The position numbers were made by a program, and so were the translations under genes. A stretch of 64,000 nt of DNA from Pagrus major (lineage: Eukaryota > Chordata > Actinopteri > Spariformes > Sparidae). The DNA is taken from NCBI RefSeq assembly GCF_040436345.1, contig NC_133230.1, positions 12,534,197 through 12,598,196 on the forward strand, given 5' to 3'. Position 1 is the first letter of the stretch. Each line of letters opens with the position of its first letter. This document shows, in pieces, positions 1 through 10,799 of the stretch. The notes under the pieces are model-generated. The model ran no database searches. It had not been told where the DNA came from and worked only from the letters and a program-made list of their open reading frames with translations.

Positions 1-897
1 GCATATCCATGTGCATGGATGGACCAAAAACATTCACCATACACAAAATAAAAATCCCGATCTGTGACTAGATAACATGCTACATGAAGGCTATTTTGCA
101 CAGCTATGAATACGGGTGTGCCTTCAGTTTACCAAAGTCATGTTACATTTCCTTAAAGGGGCTATCTTAAGCAGTGGACCCCCATTTCAGTGGTACAAAC
201 AAAGTCAATGGTGGGTTTTAACCAGTCAGACTGATCGTGCAAGTTTCAGACTGGCGGCCAGACAAAACCAGACATCGATCGTCTTTGCATATATCTACAT
301 ATATCTTAAATTCAGACAAAAATTAATCGGTGAAAATAATCTTCAAATGAATACTAACTGTTAATAAATAAAATAAGCTTCAGCATTATGTAAGTAGAGT
401 TAACTCTTCGTACGAATGCAGAAGCCAAACGCTAGTTGGTTTAAACAGGAAGTAAAGCATGTAACAGAAACTCAGTTATGCAACAACGCGGGCACGTTTA
501 TTGTTCAAAGTGGATCCAGTCGAGCTGCACACGGAAGGAGCCTGGACTTGAGCTTGTTAAGCTAGCTTAGCGTTAGCACAAACAGCCGCCTGTGACATTG
601 CCACGTCCAACATTATCGCTAGCTAGTTCCCCGTTGTCGGGACAAATCTCACCAAAAACTCACACACAACCTTTGCTTTCGTATTTGATCACGAAAACTA
701 ACACACTTAGCGAAACTAAGACATCGCTTTAGCTCACATTCTCGACGGATTTCTTTCGGGGAAATATTAAAACGTGCAAGCTAGCTTAAGTTAGCATTAG
801 CAGGCCGCGGTCGCCGCAGCCAACAAGGCCCGTGTGGCCTTGTGCAGACATCAGCCTCGACGGTAACACACACACCGACAAACAGCGTCTACGTTAC
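1..897 (-). other. srsf4: probable intron 1 of the srsf4-like gene (partial)
   Basis: This stretch follows the GT donor of the srsf4-like first coding exon on the minus strand and contains no further exon I can recognise, so it is most simply intron 1, running off the left edge. The part from about 540 to 897 is CpG-rich and holds several GCTAGC/TTAGC-type words, consistent with a CpG island spreading from the promoter into the intron. No RRM exon continuation was found here. Confidence 0.55.
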
Positions 898-1004
898 CCG
901 TTTTTCAGGTCGACCTCGAGTATCTTCCCGTAGCCCTTGAAGAACCTCTCCACGTCCTTTTCTCTGGCTCTGTAGCTCAGCCGTCCGATGTACACCCTCG
1001 ACAT
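898..1004 (-). CDS. srsf4: SR-family splicing factor, first coding exon (srsf4-like, partial)
   Basis: The exon encodes 35 residues plus two bases, starting MSRVYIGRLSYRAREKDVER and ending at ...EVDLKN. This is the start of RRM1 of the SRSF4/5/6 group, with the RNP2 motif VYIGRL. The stretch VERFFKGYGKILEVDLKNG matches SRSF4 better than SRSF6, which has IQRFFSGYGRLLEV. The exon ends in phase 2 at a GG|GTAACG donor, as in SR genes where the next exon continues YGFVEF. These proteins bind exonic enhancers and promote spliceosome assembly in nuclear speckles. The start ATG has A at -3. The rest of the gene, including RRM2 and the RS domain, is off the left edge. Human SRSF4 also lies at 1p35, as do XKR8 and EYA3, which supports the assignment. 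A related SR paralog remains possible. Confidence 0.85.
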
Positions 1005-1160
1005 GCTGTTAGCTCGAGCGTGCTAGCGAAATGCGGGATCCGTCGAGCGGCACTCAGGAGAGAGGAGGCGCGAGGCTGCGAGGGATACATACACGCGCTC
1101 CTTTGATACAATAGGTCGCGGCTGGAGGGGGGGGGCGTGGCTTCTGATGACGTAGGTTCT
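1005..1160 (-). promoter_or_regulatory. srsf4-like promoter and 5' UTR, CpG/GC-box type
   Basis: Immediately upstream of the srsf4 start (minus strand) is CpG-rich DNA with a long G run and GGGGCGTGG GC-box at 1126-1140 and a CRE-like TGACGTAG at 1148-1155. There is no TATA box. This is the expected architecture of a broadly expressed splicing-factor promoter. The exact start of transcription cannot be read from sequence. Confidence 0.5.
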
Positions 1161-1412
1161 TCTGGCCTGAGTTTAGTCTCTCAGGCAGCCCCATTGTATC
1201 CAGGCAAACTATCTGGCGTGGTACAAAGTGGCCAAAAGTCATATTTGATTCCAAGTTAACATATTAAGTTAAAAATTGTTTGATAAATGTGAAAGTCAGC
1301 CATATAGTACACACTTTTACTGAAGTAGTACTTGGGTAAAAGTCTTGGAATAGCTGATAATGAATGTGCTTAATCCTCACGCAACTGTTTATGTTTTGGA
1401 TCATTTTTGCTG

Positions 1413-2152
1413 TAAAGGGGCAATATGCAGTTTTGGAGAAGAAATTCAAACTCAGAATTTTAATATTTACACTATAAATGAGCTAATAATGCAAACTTAG
1501 AAATATTTATCTCTTCCACGACTGAAAAAACAAGCTGTTCTCGAGGAAAATAAGGTCCCCAGAACACTTTTTGAAGCTAGGTGGCAGGGTCCGCCAAATA
1601 TAAACAAAGTAATGAAATTGTGTCGTGTAAATTAAATCACTAGAAGTAAAAAGCTAATGTTAGGCTATAAACAGACTACTCTGCAGTCGCATGATGTAAA
1701 CATCACCACCAAGCGTCTCACTACATAATTACTGTACACGTTTTCTTAATTGATAAATCTGCTAGTTGTAAAGTTAGAGTTAGAATAGTTTATAACTGAA
1801 GTCGGCCTATAAAGACAGATTAGTAAGGAGATGAGTCACACTGTTTGCTGTTATCACGTTTAATGTCCCTGACAACTTCTGTAGTGTCATTTAACCACTA
1901 TTTAAGACACGTAAACGCTTTATGATTCAAATTTGGGACATTTAATGATGTATTTCATGTCGTAGAACAAAACGTGTAAACATCTTAAGCCTGTGGTAAC
2001 CACAAACATTATTTTAGACATCTAACCCAAAAAACAATTCAAAAAAGCCATTAACTTTGAGACGAGGGAACCGGATATGCAAAAATCTTAACTGATTTCC
2101 AGGTTTTAGGACTACAAACTACACCACTCAATTCCTACATATTGCACCTTTA
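1413..2152. repeat. MITE-like element with GGTGCAATATGTAG-type ends
   Basis: Its left end AAAGGGGCAATATGCAG and right end CTACATATTGCACCTTTA are near-perfect inverted copies of each other. The internal piece around 1545-1620 (AGCTAGGTGGCAGGGTCCGCC) is the reverse complement of the middle of the two copies inside xkr8 intron 1. It is non-coding and longer than the other copies, so it may be a composite. The interval 1161-1412 before it shows nothing recognisable. Confidence 0.6.
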
Positions 2153-2357
2153 AGTAATGTGCTGCTGATTGACTAATATATTAATTGACAAAGTTAACTG
2201 TTGATGTCCACAGTCATATAAAACACTGCACAACAACAAAAATTACTCTTAAGAGGCTGGATCTGTGATTGGCATTTATGCACGATCAATGACTTGCATT
2301 AGCATTTTTTCTTAGAAAACTATGTAAACGAGTGATTGAAAGCAACTACCTCCTAAA

Positions 2358-2560
2358 ACCTGGCACCTACAATACCCACAATGCAATTTAGCCACCGAGT
2401 GACATCACTGGAGGATATTAATCAGATTATTTACATCTTACTCTGGCGTCACAAAAGACTTTATACTACTTTTTTCCACATTTGCTACATAGTACAGTAT
2501 TGAAGAATTGTTAAAACAACTTAAAAACACCATATAAACTGTGTGGAAAGACATTAACAC
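2358..2560. repeat. dispersed repeat, family B copy 1
   Basis: The block CCTGGCACCTACAATACCC followed by AGCCACCGAGTGACATCACTG and later AAAGACTTTATACTACTTTTTT recurs at 6137-6338, and partly at 11430-11533. Three copies in 10 kb around the xkr8 genes indicate a mobile repeat. I see no coding capacity. Family identity is not known to me. Confidence 0.65.
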
Positions 2561-2599
2561 TTGTCGTCAATACATTCTGTTGGCGTAAGCGTCGATTAA

Positions 2600-3032
2600 T
2601 CGAACAATCGACCGTGTCTATTCGGTCACTCGGTGGGGGTTTTTAAATATTAAAACCTGCGCGTCCCGGATTTTGCGACCTGTCCGCCGCACGTATGAGC
2701 CGCGGTGGGCGGGGTCTAACAAAGACTCAGAGAAGCATCATTACAAACACACCAGCTGCTCCGTGGCGGTTATTTTTATCTTTCCGGGGCCGACACTCGC
2801 TCACACGAATAATATGCCTTAAAAGTTTTGAAAGTCCCGGGAGTGAGTTCAACCTGCTGCTTAAAATGTGAAAAGCGAGGGCGAAGTTTGTTTTTTTTTA
2901 AAGTCTCCAATGGGTTGAAGAATGTGAGGTCGCTTTGGGAGGGAAATAACGGTACACGACGTTAGCCGAATGTTAGCTAACCAGCAACAGGTCCACTTCA
3001 GTTAGCGTGAAGCGACACCGGGCTCACTCGTC
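2600..3032 (+). promoter_or_regulatory. promoter region and 5' UTR of the first xkr8 gene
   Basis: The 430 bp before the xkr8 start become GC- and CpG-rich, with a TGGGCGGGGT GC box at 2706-2715 and several CG-containing words, and no clear TATA box at a fixed distance. The ATG at 3033 has G at -3 and G at +4. About 2 kb separates it from the divergent srsf4-like promoter. Confidence 0.4.
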
Positions 3033-5769
3033 ATGGAGCAGGCGACCTTTTCTAAGTATTCCTGGATCGATTTCGTCTTCTCGGTCGTCGGAGTGTGCAC
3101 CTTCCTGGTGGACTGGGGCTCGGACGTGTGGGTGGCCACCGAGTTTTACTGCCGGGGGGACTTCCTCTGGTTCGGGGTGCTGGTCGGCCTCATGGTCCTG
3201 TCGTCGGTCGTGGTCCAGATGTTCAGCTGGTTCTGGCTCAAGTACGACCGAGAGCTGCCGGGGTTCAGCGGGCAGAGCGGAGGAGGGACGGTGCTGTTCG
3301 GGGACCGGGTGGAGCTCTCCTGCCTGCTGCATGTGCTGCAGCTGGGGTTCCTCTGCAGGTAGAAAACTGATTGATTACTTAATGGGAATAATGCAGAAAA
3401 GTGCAGCTGATCACTTGGTTGGTTGGTCAGAACATAAATACTTAACTGGGACTGTAACTACACTTAAAGGTGCACTATGTTGTAGACTTTTTATGCCTTA
3501 AACAAACTAAATAAACAAACTCCCTTTGCTTTCATGACTGAATAAACTGAATAAACAAACTGATCTTAAAAGACAACACAGTTTCGTACTGTTTTACTTT
3601 GTTTGTATTTGGCGGACCCTGCCACCTTTCTAGCTTCAAACAGTGTTCTGGGGAACTTATTTTCCTCTGAAAACAACTTGTTTTATTCATTTGTGGAAAA
3701 TAGTTTGTATTATTACCTCATTATTAATTAAAATAGTGAAATTCTGAGTTTGAATTTCTAAGTAGAAATACAGGAAATGTGTACAAATATTATCAAAGTA
3801 ATTATTGGACTGCAAATACTTAATATTTAGTCTTTTGACTTTTCAACAGGATAGGCTTTGCAGTGAAAGGTGCACCGTGTAGTAAGAAAGATCTTCATGG
3901 ACTGACTCATTTTTTTGTGTTAACGATCTAAATAAACAAACTCTCTTTGCTTTCATGACTGAATAAACAGAATAAACAAACTGACCTTAAAGGAGAACAC
4001 AATTTAATACTGTTTCACTTTGTTTATATGTGGCGGACCCTGCCACCTTTCTAGCTTCAAACGTTGTTCTGGTGTTTCCTCTGAGAACAGCTTGTTTATT
4101 CAGTTATGGAAAATATAAATATTTCTGAGTTTGTGTTATTACTTTATTAATATTGTAAATATTAAAACTCTGAGTTTGAATTTCTACATAGTGCCCCATT
4201 AATACGTGGGAAGTGATTCAGCAGAAGATAACATGAAATGTGTGATGCAAACACACTTAAGTCTTGACAAACTGGAAAAATACTCTTGAGACACATCCTC
4301 AGGCATAACAACCTCAGCTTCAGAAGTATTTCTCGCTCTATCTATTTTTTAAAAACTGGAACGTCCTACAGAGTAGTGCTGGTAATAACATTTGGCAGGT
4401 GCTGTGAACATGAATATAAATGTCAGGTGTGGCAACTAGTAAATCCAGTGTCTCAGCAGAGAACTGAATGCTTAAAATGCACAAATAATGAGGGATGAAA
4501 AGCTCAAAGTATGAGTGAGTCAGTGCTGTTGAAGACACTTAATGCATCCTGACAGATTGCTTCTCAAAAGAATATGTTGTGAACTGTGTGTCATAACTTC
4601 TCTGACATGTTCATCCATGCAGGCACATCTCTGCCATACGTCAAGGCTTCAGGGTTTGGTGGCGAAAACAGGAAGGGTCAGAGTACGCTGTTTACCTGAC
4701 ACACGACCTCAGCATGCTCCGGCTTATCGAGACTTTCTGTGAGAGTGCTCCCCAGCTCACCCTCATGATCTATGTCATGCTGCGCACAAACAAGGCCAGG
4801 ACTGTTCAGTGTGAGTTCTCTTTAGTTTGATTTACTTCCTACCTACAATAAAATCGCACATCTGCAATCAAGTGAGGCATTTCAGAATCGATGTTAGCAC
4901 AGTTGAGGTTGTAAAGGCCACCACCTGGGTTCTGGGAAGTCAACACACACCACAAATACATGTTGTGTTCACTTCCTGTTGGTTGCTACACTGATGGTTT
5001 AACTTCTGTGTTTGCAGTTGTGAGCATCGCTGCATCAACCACGTCCATAGCCTGGATGGTGGTGGATTACCACCGCTCCCTGCGTGCCTTCCTCCCAGAT
5101 AAGGCCAAGCAGGGTTGGTGTTCTTCTTTAATCTACTTCCTGTGGAACCTGCTGCTAATTGCCCCACGTGTTGCAGTCCTGGCCCTCTTCGCCTCTGTTC
5201 TGCCCGGGTACATCGGCGCCCACTTCCTGATGCTGTGGTTCGTCTTTGTGCTGTGGGCCTGGCGACAGAGGACAAACTTCATGGACAGCATCAGTGGGGA
5301 GTGGCTCTACCGGGCCACCATAGGGCTCATTTGGTACTTCAGCTGGTTTAATGTAGCAGAGGGTCGCACCAGAGGCAGGAGCATCATCTACCACTCCTTC
5401 ATCGCCACTGATGGGGGAATCCTGCTGGCAACTTGGTGGTGTTACAGAGACCCTGTCCAGTCTGAGTCGTACGCCCTCGCTCTCATCATCACACTACCCC
5501 TCACCTACCTCCTGGGGATTTTCTTCAAAACCGTCTACTACTGCTGCTTCCACCCCAAGCTGTGGAGGCCCCCTGCGAGGGACCCAGGACTTCCCACTGA
5601 TCTGCCTGATGCAGAAGTGTCCTTTAGAGACTTTTCCATCCAGGACGGCACGTCGTCGTCCCACCTTCTCAACAAACGGATGGCATGCCATGCCACTCAT
5701 TTTTACTCCCAGCAAGGACTTGTTAGCAACATTGATAGCACAAACAGAGTGGAGCTGTCACGATTGTGA
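3033..5769 (+). CDS. xkr8: XK-related protein 8 (phospholipid scramblase), tandem copy A
   Basis: Three coding exons, 3033-3358, 4623-4810 and 5018-5769, give 421 residues. Junction phases (2, then 1) and GT-AG sites agree, with the split Arg codon AG|G at the first junction. Exon 1 begins MEQATFSKYSWIDFVFSVVG and contains the first hydrophobic segments. Exon 2 carries the family motif YAVYLTHDLSMLRLIETF. Exon 3 contains YHRSLRAFLPDK, LWNLLLIAPR, EWLYRATIGLIWYFSWFNV and the last membrane segments. XKR8 is a plasma-membrane scramblase that exposes phosphatidylserine after caspase cleavage of its cytosolic C-tail, and in mammals it travels with basigin or neuroplastin. Here the tail (from about residue 355) has DLPD followed by Ala at residues 366-369 (5599-5610), not a canonical DEVD. 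The copy shares both intron positions with the copy 2.3 kb downstream, so the pair arose by tandem duplication. Two repeat elements fill intron 1. Confidence 0.92.
3464..3772 (+). repeat. MITE-like element in xkr8 copy A intron 1 (first of two)
   Basis: It starts TTAAAGGTGCACTATGT and carries the block TGGCGGACCCTGCCACCTTT and the tail GAGTTTGAATTTCTA. The 3' terminal repeat is eroded. It is arranged in tandem, same orientation, with the copy at 3866-4198. Confidence 0.65.
3866..4198 (+). repeat. MITE-like element in xkr8 copy A intron 1 (second of two)
   Basis: This is a complete copy: AAAGGTGCACCGTGTAG at the left end and CTACATAGTGCCCC at the right end are inverted repeats, about 330 bp apart. 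The interior (CTTTCATGACTGAATAAAC, GGCGGACCCTGCCACC) matches the preceding copy. The ends resemble the fragment at 49000-49056. Confidence 0.7.
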
Positions 5770-5937
5770 TGTCTGATTTTGTGTGTGCTTGGCCAAATGT
5801 GTACTACTGATAAATGTTACCTTCTATGGTACTGATTGAATGCAGCAATCTCTCTTTAAACTGTCTCCTATTTATGCTGCAAATTCACCACATTCTCCTT
5901 ATACTGTAAACCAAAATACAAGCTGAAAAGGGTACTT

Positions 5938-6338
5938 AAAGGGTAACCACCAAAAGTGTGTTTACAGGTCTCGGGGAGTACTGCTGCATATGTGAAAAAA
6001 GTAGTGAAAAGCAGTCCACTGGTCTAACATTGCACTCCAATGACACTGCTGGACTACATAACAAATGATACAAATCGGTACAGCAGAAACAGATATCGGC
6101 TTTTTTTTATTCCACGCTTTTGTCTTCCTTTTCTTAACCTGGCGCCTACAGTACCCACAATGCAACTTAGCCACCGAGTGACATCACTGAAAGGAAATTT
6201 ATCAGAAAGCTTACTCTGAAGTCAGAAAAGACTTTATACTACTTTTTTCACATTTGCTTTTTAGTACATTATTGGGAAATCTATTAAAAAATTGTGAAAT
6301 TAACTCATTACAAACAGCATATACACTGTGTGGAAAAA
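5938..6338. repeat. dispersed repeat, family B copy 2
   Basis: From 6137 it matches the copy at 2358-2560 almost base for base (GCCACCGAGTGACATCACTG, AAAGACTTTATACTACTTTT). Its left part (GATATCGGCTTTTTTTTATTCC) resembles the copy near 11400. It is non-coding. Confidence 0.65.
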
Positions 6339-7084
6339 CTTGACTACAAATTCCTCTCATCTCACCGTACATGGTACATACATTGTAATATTTCTTAAAG
6401 CTACTTGAAACTGCGGCCATTTATTAAGCTTATTTCTAAACTATCAAAGTGAAGTTTTTTTGATATATTTTCTACAACGCAAGTTTATGTTTTGTTATCT
6501 TTACATATGTGTGAGACATCTTTTTTCCCAGACATACGATGTGATGAAAAGGGTTTTGTTTTTACTGTTGTGAGAAAAAGGAAGTAAAAAAATAACCTTG
6601 GTTCTTGACAACAAGGTAAGTAATAAATAACATAAACCAAATACTTCTGTAATGTCAAAATCACAATATTTTTTACATTATCCAGTAGAATTTTAAACGG
6701 TTTAGTAACGCCAAGGTTACTACAAGTTACTACTAAACCTCTTGTAGAAGAAGGAGAGGCTTGTTATGCGACATATCACGTAGGTTTCCTCATAGCCTTG
6801 CACAAACGTGATGTGTGAATTCAAAGAAGATCAGATTCTTAAGGGTTTTGCATCACAACAAGGGCTATTTTGTATGTTGTGTGTTTTGGTTACTTATTGA
6901 AGGACTTTGAATGTAGCTTTGACCATAATCTCTTGTTTTGTAATTGTTATGCTCTGTTACTGTGGGAAACACCTGTTGTAGAGCACCTGATGGGTGCTGG
7001 TTTTTTATCAAAATGATATTAATGGTGTAAAACAAGTCAGGAAGTGCTAATTTTTTACATGTCAGCTAAGAATTGTTATTATAG

Positions 7085-7335
7085 TGAGGGCTGCAACTAA
7101 TGACCATTTTCATTTATAATTTCCTCGATTAATCTATTAGTTGTTTGGTTTATAAAATGTCAAAAATGGGGAAAACGTCCTCAAATGTCTTGTTTTGTCC
7201 ACAACCCCAAGAAAAAACAGAATATATTCACTTATTTTTTCTTAAAAAAATTACTCAAAGCTATTAATCTACTATCAAAATAGTTGATTAGTTTAATAGT
7301 TGTCAACTAATCGATTAATCGTTGCAACTCTACAT
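7085..7335 (+). repeat. teleost GGGCTGCAACTAA-type interspersed repeat
   Basis: It begins AGGGCTGCAACTAATGACC, continues with TCGATTAATCTATTAGTTG and CAAATGTCTTGTTTTGTCC, and ends with ATCGATTAATCGTTGCAACT, an inverted version of the start. I recognise this as a common fish interspersed repeat. Related pieces lie at 14210-14560, 30165-30345 and 59900-60090. Confidence 0.75.
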
Positions 7336-8073
7336 ATTCAACAACAGATGTCATCATTGTAGCTTTAGTTGTCAAATAGGTTCAAACAGTAGTGTTACTT
7401 CTGTTCTTTCACTCTTTCAGTGTTTGCTTGTTGAAATGTCACGTGTCAATCATCAATCTAAACTCTCAATGAAACGGTGCTACACTTAGACAATCAGCAT
7501 GATTTTAGAGCGAGCATGTTTGTTGTTTTAAGTTATTTTCACCTGTTAAACCTCTTCCAGCTCATTGTTCATTCCTGCAAATGTGCATACAAAGTGTTGT
7601 GGATCCACTTCTCTGCTGAAACCAAAAGTCAAGGTCACTGCTGGTTGTTAATCTTTTACCTCATATGCCATGTGCAATTATTAAAGTGGAACAATATTGT
7701 GCAATCTCTCTTAACATGTCTTTTTTTTCTGTGACTCTGATTTGGATGGTTTGCAGCTCAGTTCCTTCCTTTATTCCGCGGTAATGTCATAATGTGACAG
7801 TGCTGACTGATAAAGTGACAGCTTTCAGTATGAGTTATATATTACGTAAACTGGTGATGACCACACTACTACAGTATCTCTTTAAGGTGTCAAATATCCC
7901 TAAAGGAGGGTCATTTTGTAGGAGGGGTTAAACAGGATTCAAATACTGAACTTTGGCTCGTTCCTTACTTTCGGTTGCTTTTGACGTGTAAACAGCTGTG
8001 TCCTGAGGTATGTAGCTGTATTCGCTGCAGGCACTCAAAGGGGACGTGGAAGAAGTTTATAGTGACAGGCACA

Positions 8074-10799
8074 ATGGCTGTGTTTAAGTTATCCCGAGTG
8101 GACTTTGTCTTCACTTCCCTAGGTCTGGTGTTCTTACTTCTCGACATTGTGTCAGATGTATATGCTGTCGTGACTTTCTACAATGAAAAGGCCTACGTGT
8201 GCCTCGGTTTCCTGCTGCTTTTTCTCGTGGGCTCGTCTGTTCTTGTCCAGGCCTTCAGCTGGCTCTGGTACAGCTACGAGGACTTTAAGCGGGAGACGAC
8301 TGTTGAGAAATGCCTGAGCCCGAGGCAACTAAGTCTGCTCCATGTGCTGCAACTGGGAATCTACTTCAGGTTGTGTAGCTTTGTATACTGTAATAATGTT
8401 TGTGTTTTTAAATACCTTCAGCCAGCTTTTCTTTCTGCTCTGCTCTGTAGTTTTAGTGGAAAACTGGGTGTGAATGCAGGGAACTAAAGGGTTTAAAATG
8501 AAGTTGTTTTAGTTGTTTCTCTTTCGAATGTTTGGCTCTTTATCCGAGAACTCCACCCTCATTCACTCACTCTATTCATGAAAATCCATTTATGGGAAAC
8601 GCCAACAAATAATCTGAAAGGAAAACTGTGGTGCCATCGTACTGCACTTCCTACTTCCAAACTAGGGTGGGGTGCTTAATGTTTAGTTTTGGTATACAGT
8701 AAAAAGGAAAATCCTTTAAGGAAATGCACTCTAATATCATGTAATAGAAGAAAGCAACATTATGTAATCTTCCACTATGGTTTACATCGCTTTTTTCATT
8801 TCCTCTTTACACAGTGCATGACACAGGATGTTTTAGTGTAACGTAGCCTTTTTTTGTGTGTAGCGGTGTCTTTTTGTTTATGTAGTTGGGTTTTTGTTCC
8901 CACAGTGATTCAGGAATAGTAGAAACATGGGCTGAATCACAGTTTCCTTCCTTACAGAAGATAATCTGATTATCTTTGCAAAACTGGTTTTATATATCAC
9001 ACATATCTTATGTGTGACCACACTGCCAAATAAGTCAAAATAATGTCTTTTCTGGTGTGTATGTCTCTGTTATAACTGGTTTTTATGTTGCTATATGATG
9101 ATAACTATATTTTTACTGTGTGTTCTAGGCATGCAGGTGTCTTCGAGTTGTCCGCACGCAGCTACTTCACAAAGCTCGAGGAAGCCGAGAATGCCGGGGA
9201 CTTTGCGGTGTACCTGAGCCATGACCTCAGCATGCTACGGCTCATAGAGACGTTTTCAGAGAGCTCCCCTCAGCTCGTCCTCATGCTCACCATCATTCTG
9301 CAGCGTGGCCAGCTCGACCCTGAGACAGGTGCAGTATGTTACTCGTGTCTTGGGATTGAGTCATGTAGATTTCAGGCAGAATTGTCAGAGATGTCCTGAT
9401 CAAAAGCCTTTCTTTAAAGGGTCAGTTCCACCAAATACAGTGGTGGAACATTACTAAGTACATGTTGCACTTAGTTACTGCAATTTCTGTCTTCTGTCAT
9501 GTCTCCATTATAGACAAAATGAATGAATAAACTCAGGATTATAAAATTTTGTCGTTATTATCACATGAATTGAATGGAAATTCAAGTACTTTTACTTTTG
9601 ATACTTTTGCTGGTTTTGCTGATAAATCACTGACTCAATCTCTGAGATTTCTGCCTCCAACACAATACAATAGAGGCAAATTCAGTGTGTGTAGCTCCAA
9701 GCAGTAAAAATGACCTTTAAGAAAACATTTTTTGGCTATTCTGGATAATTTTCATACAACCTGTGGAAAAAGACATCTCAGCAGACCAATAATAACACAG
9801 ACAAAAAGAAGGAAGTGACCTGACTGGAGTATTATATCAGTCTGGACTGACCCTTTTTCATCTGAATCATGCAATATCCTCTTTACTGTGGGTTACTCTG
9901 TTATTTTTGACTTCTGCTAGCTTTAGTTCATCAAAAATAAACTGAAGTGAAAGTATATTTTCTGAGTTTTAAAAGCCGGCTCCATTTATTCACTATTTTT
10001 TAGTTGTAGCTTCTCCAATGACATCTTTGTCTTCTCCTCCTCAGTGTTGAAGGCCATCGGGTCAGCCTTAGCCATCGCCTGCAGTGTCACCATGTACCAC
10101 CGCTCCCTGCGCTCCTTCCTGCCTGACAAGAAGAAGCAGCATGTGATGTCATCGGTAGTCTACTTTCTCTGGAACCTGCTTCTCATCGCGCCTCGCCTCA
10201 CCGCCCTCGCTCTGTTTGCCTCCGTGCTACCCTGCTTCATTCTCACCCACTTCATTTGCTCTTGGATGGTTTTATTCTTCTTCGCCTGGCGATCCCAGAC
10301 CAGTTTAATGGACAGCACTTGCGGAGAGTGGCTTTACCGAGCCACTGTAGCCCTCATTTGGTATTTCGACTGGTTTAATGTGGTCGAGGGGAAGACGAGG
10401 TACCGAACTCTGCTCTATCATGGGTACATACTGGCTGATATCTCCCTCCTTTGCAGTTTGTATTGCTGGATGAAGATGAGCCCAGAACCACCTTATTTTG
10501 ACACATCAGTCTCGTATGCTATAATCACTGCAGTCAGTGTTGTTGCAGTTTACGTGCTTGGTCTTTTTTCTAAAATGATATATTATAAGCGCTTTCATCC
10601 AAACCTCACCAAGGAGGAGAAGTTGAAAGGGGGCACCGCTATGGATGAGGTAGACTTACCTTTGCCCTCACAAGAAGAAAGAGATAATTCTGTGCAAACG
10701 AGGTCGATGTTATGTAGGGTCGATGTAAGCCCACCAGCACCCGACATCAAGCGCTGCAATAAGAGGATGAGGAAGTTGGCCGAGAACTTCTACTCCTGA
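8074..10799 (+). CDS. xkr8: XK-related protein 8 (phospholipid scramblase), tandem copy B, with DEVD caspase site
   Basis: Exons 8074-8369, 9129-9328 and 10045-10799 give 416 residues with the same junction phases as copy A. The ATG at 8074 is the first in-frame ATG of the open frame and has A at -3 and G at +4. Exon 1 starts MAVFKLSRVDFVFTSLG. Exon 2 carries FAVYLSHDLSMLRLIETF. Exon 3 carries YHRSLRSFLPDKKKQ, LWNLLLIAPRL, GEWLYRATVALIWYFDWFNV and the final membrane segments. The tail from about residue 350 has DEVD at residues 366-369 (10644-10655), a textbook caspase-3/7 recognition site placed where mammalian XKR8 is cut to activate scrambling. Both copies end in a similar NKRM...FYS motif, and this copy stops there. 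The gene converges on eya3, the same adjacency and relative orientation as human XKR8 and EYA3. Its role is phosphatidylserine exposure on apoptotic cells, inferred from the family and the caspase site. Confidence 0.93.
9432..9700. repeat. AGTACTT-type dispersed repeat in xkr8 copy B intron 2
   Basis: The words AGTGGTGGAACATTACTAAG, GTACATGTTGCACTTAGTTA and CAAGTACTTTTACTTTTGATAC are typical of a widespread teleost repeat also present at 63660-63835 and in part at 27003-27090. The edges are approximate. Confidence 0.5.

Larger units (their letters stand above)
5770..8073 (+). other. interval between the two xkr8 genes (3' UTR of A, repeats, promoter of B)
   Basis: The first few hundred bases should be 3' UTR of copy A, but no well-placed AATAAA fixes its end. 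One AATAAA lies near 6622. The rest holds family-B repeat sequence (5938-6338) and a GGGCTGCAACTAA-type repeat (7085-7335). From about 7750 to 8073 is the probable promoter and 5' UTR of copy B, without an obvious TATA box. No coding exon was found. Confidence 0.5.

Noticed and set aside
3007-3501. 164-codon plus-strand frame over xkr8 exon 1
   Set aside because: Shadow frame in GC-rich DNA. The xkr8 frame in the same place gives the family sequence and correct splice phases.
7975-8073. N-terminal extension of xkr8 copy B upstream of 8074
   Set aside because: The extension has no ATG start (it begins at TTG). ATG 8074 has an ideal context and gives a length like copy A.
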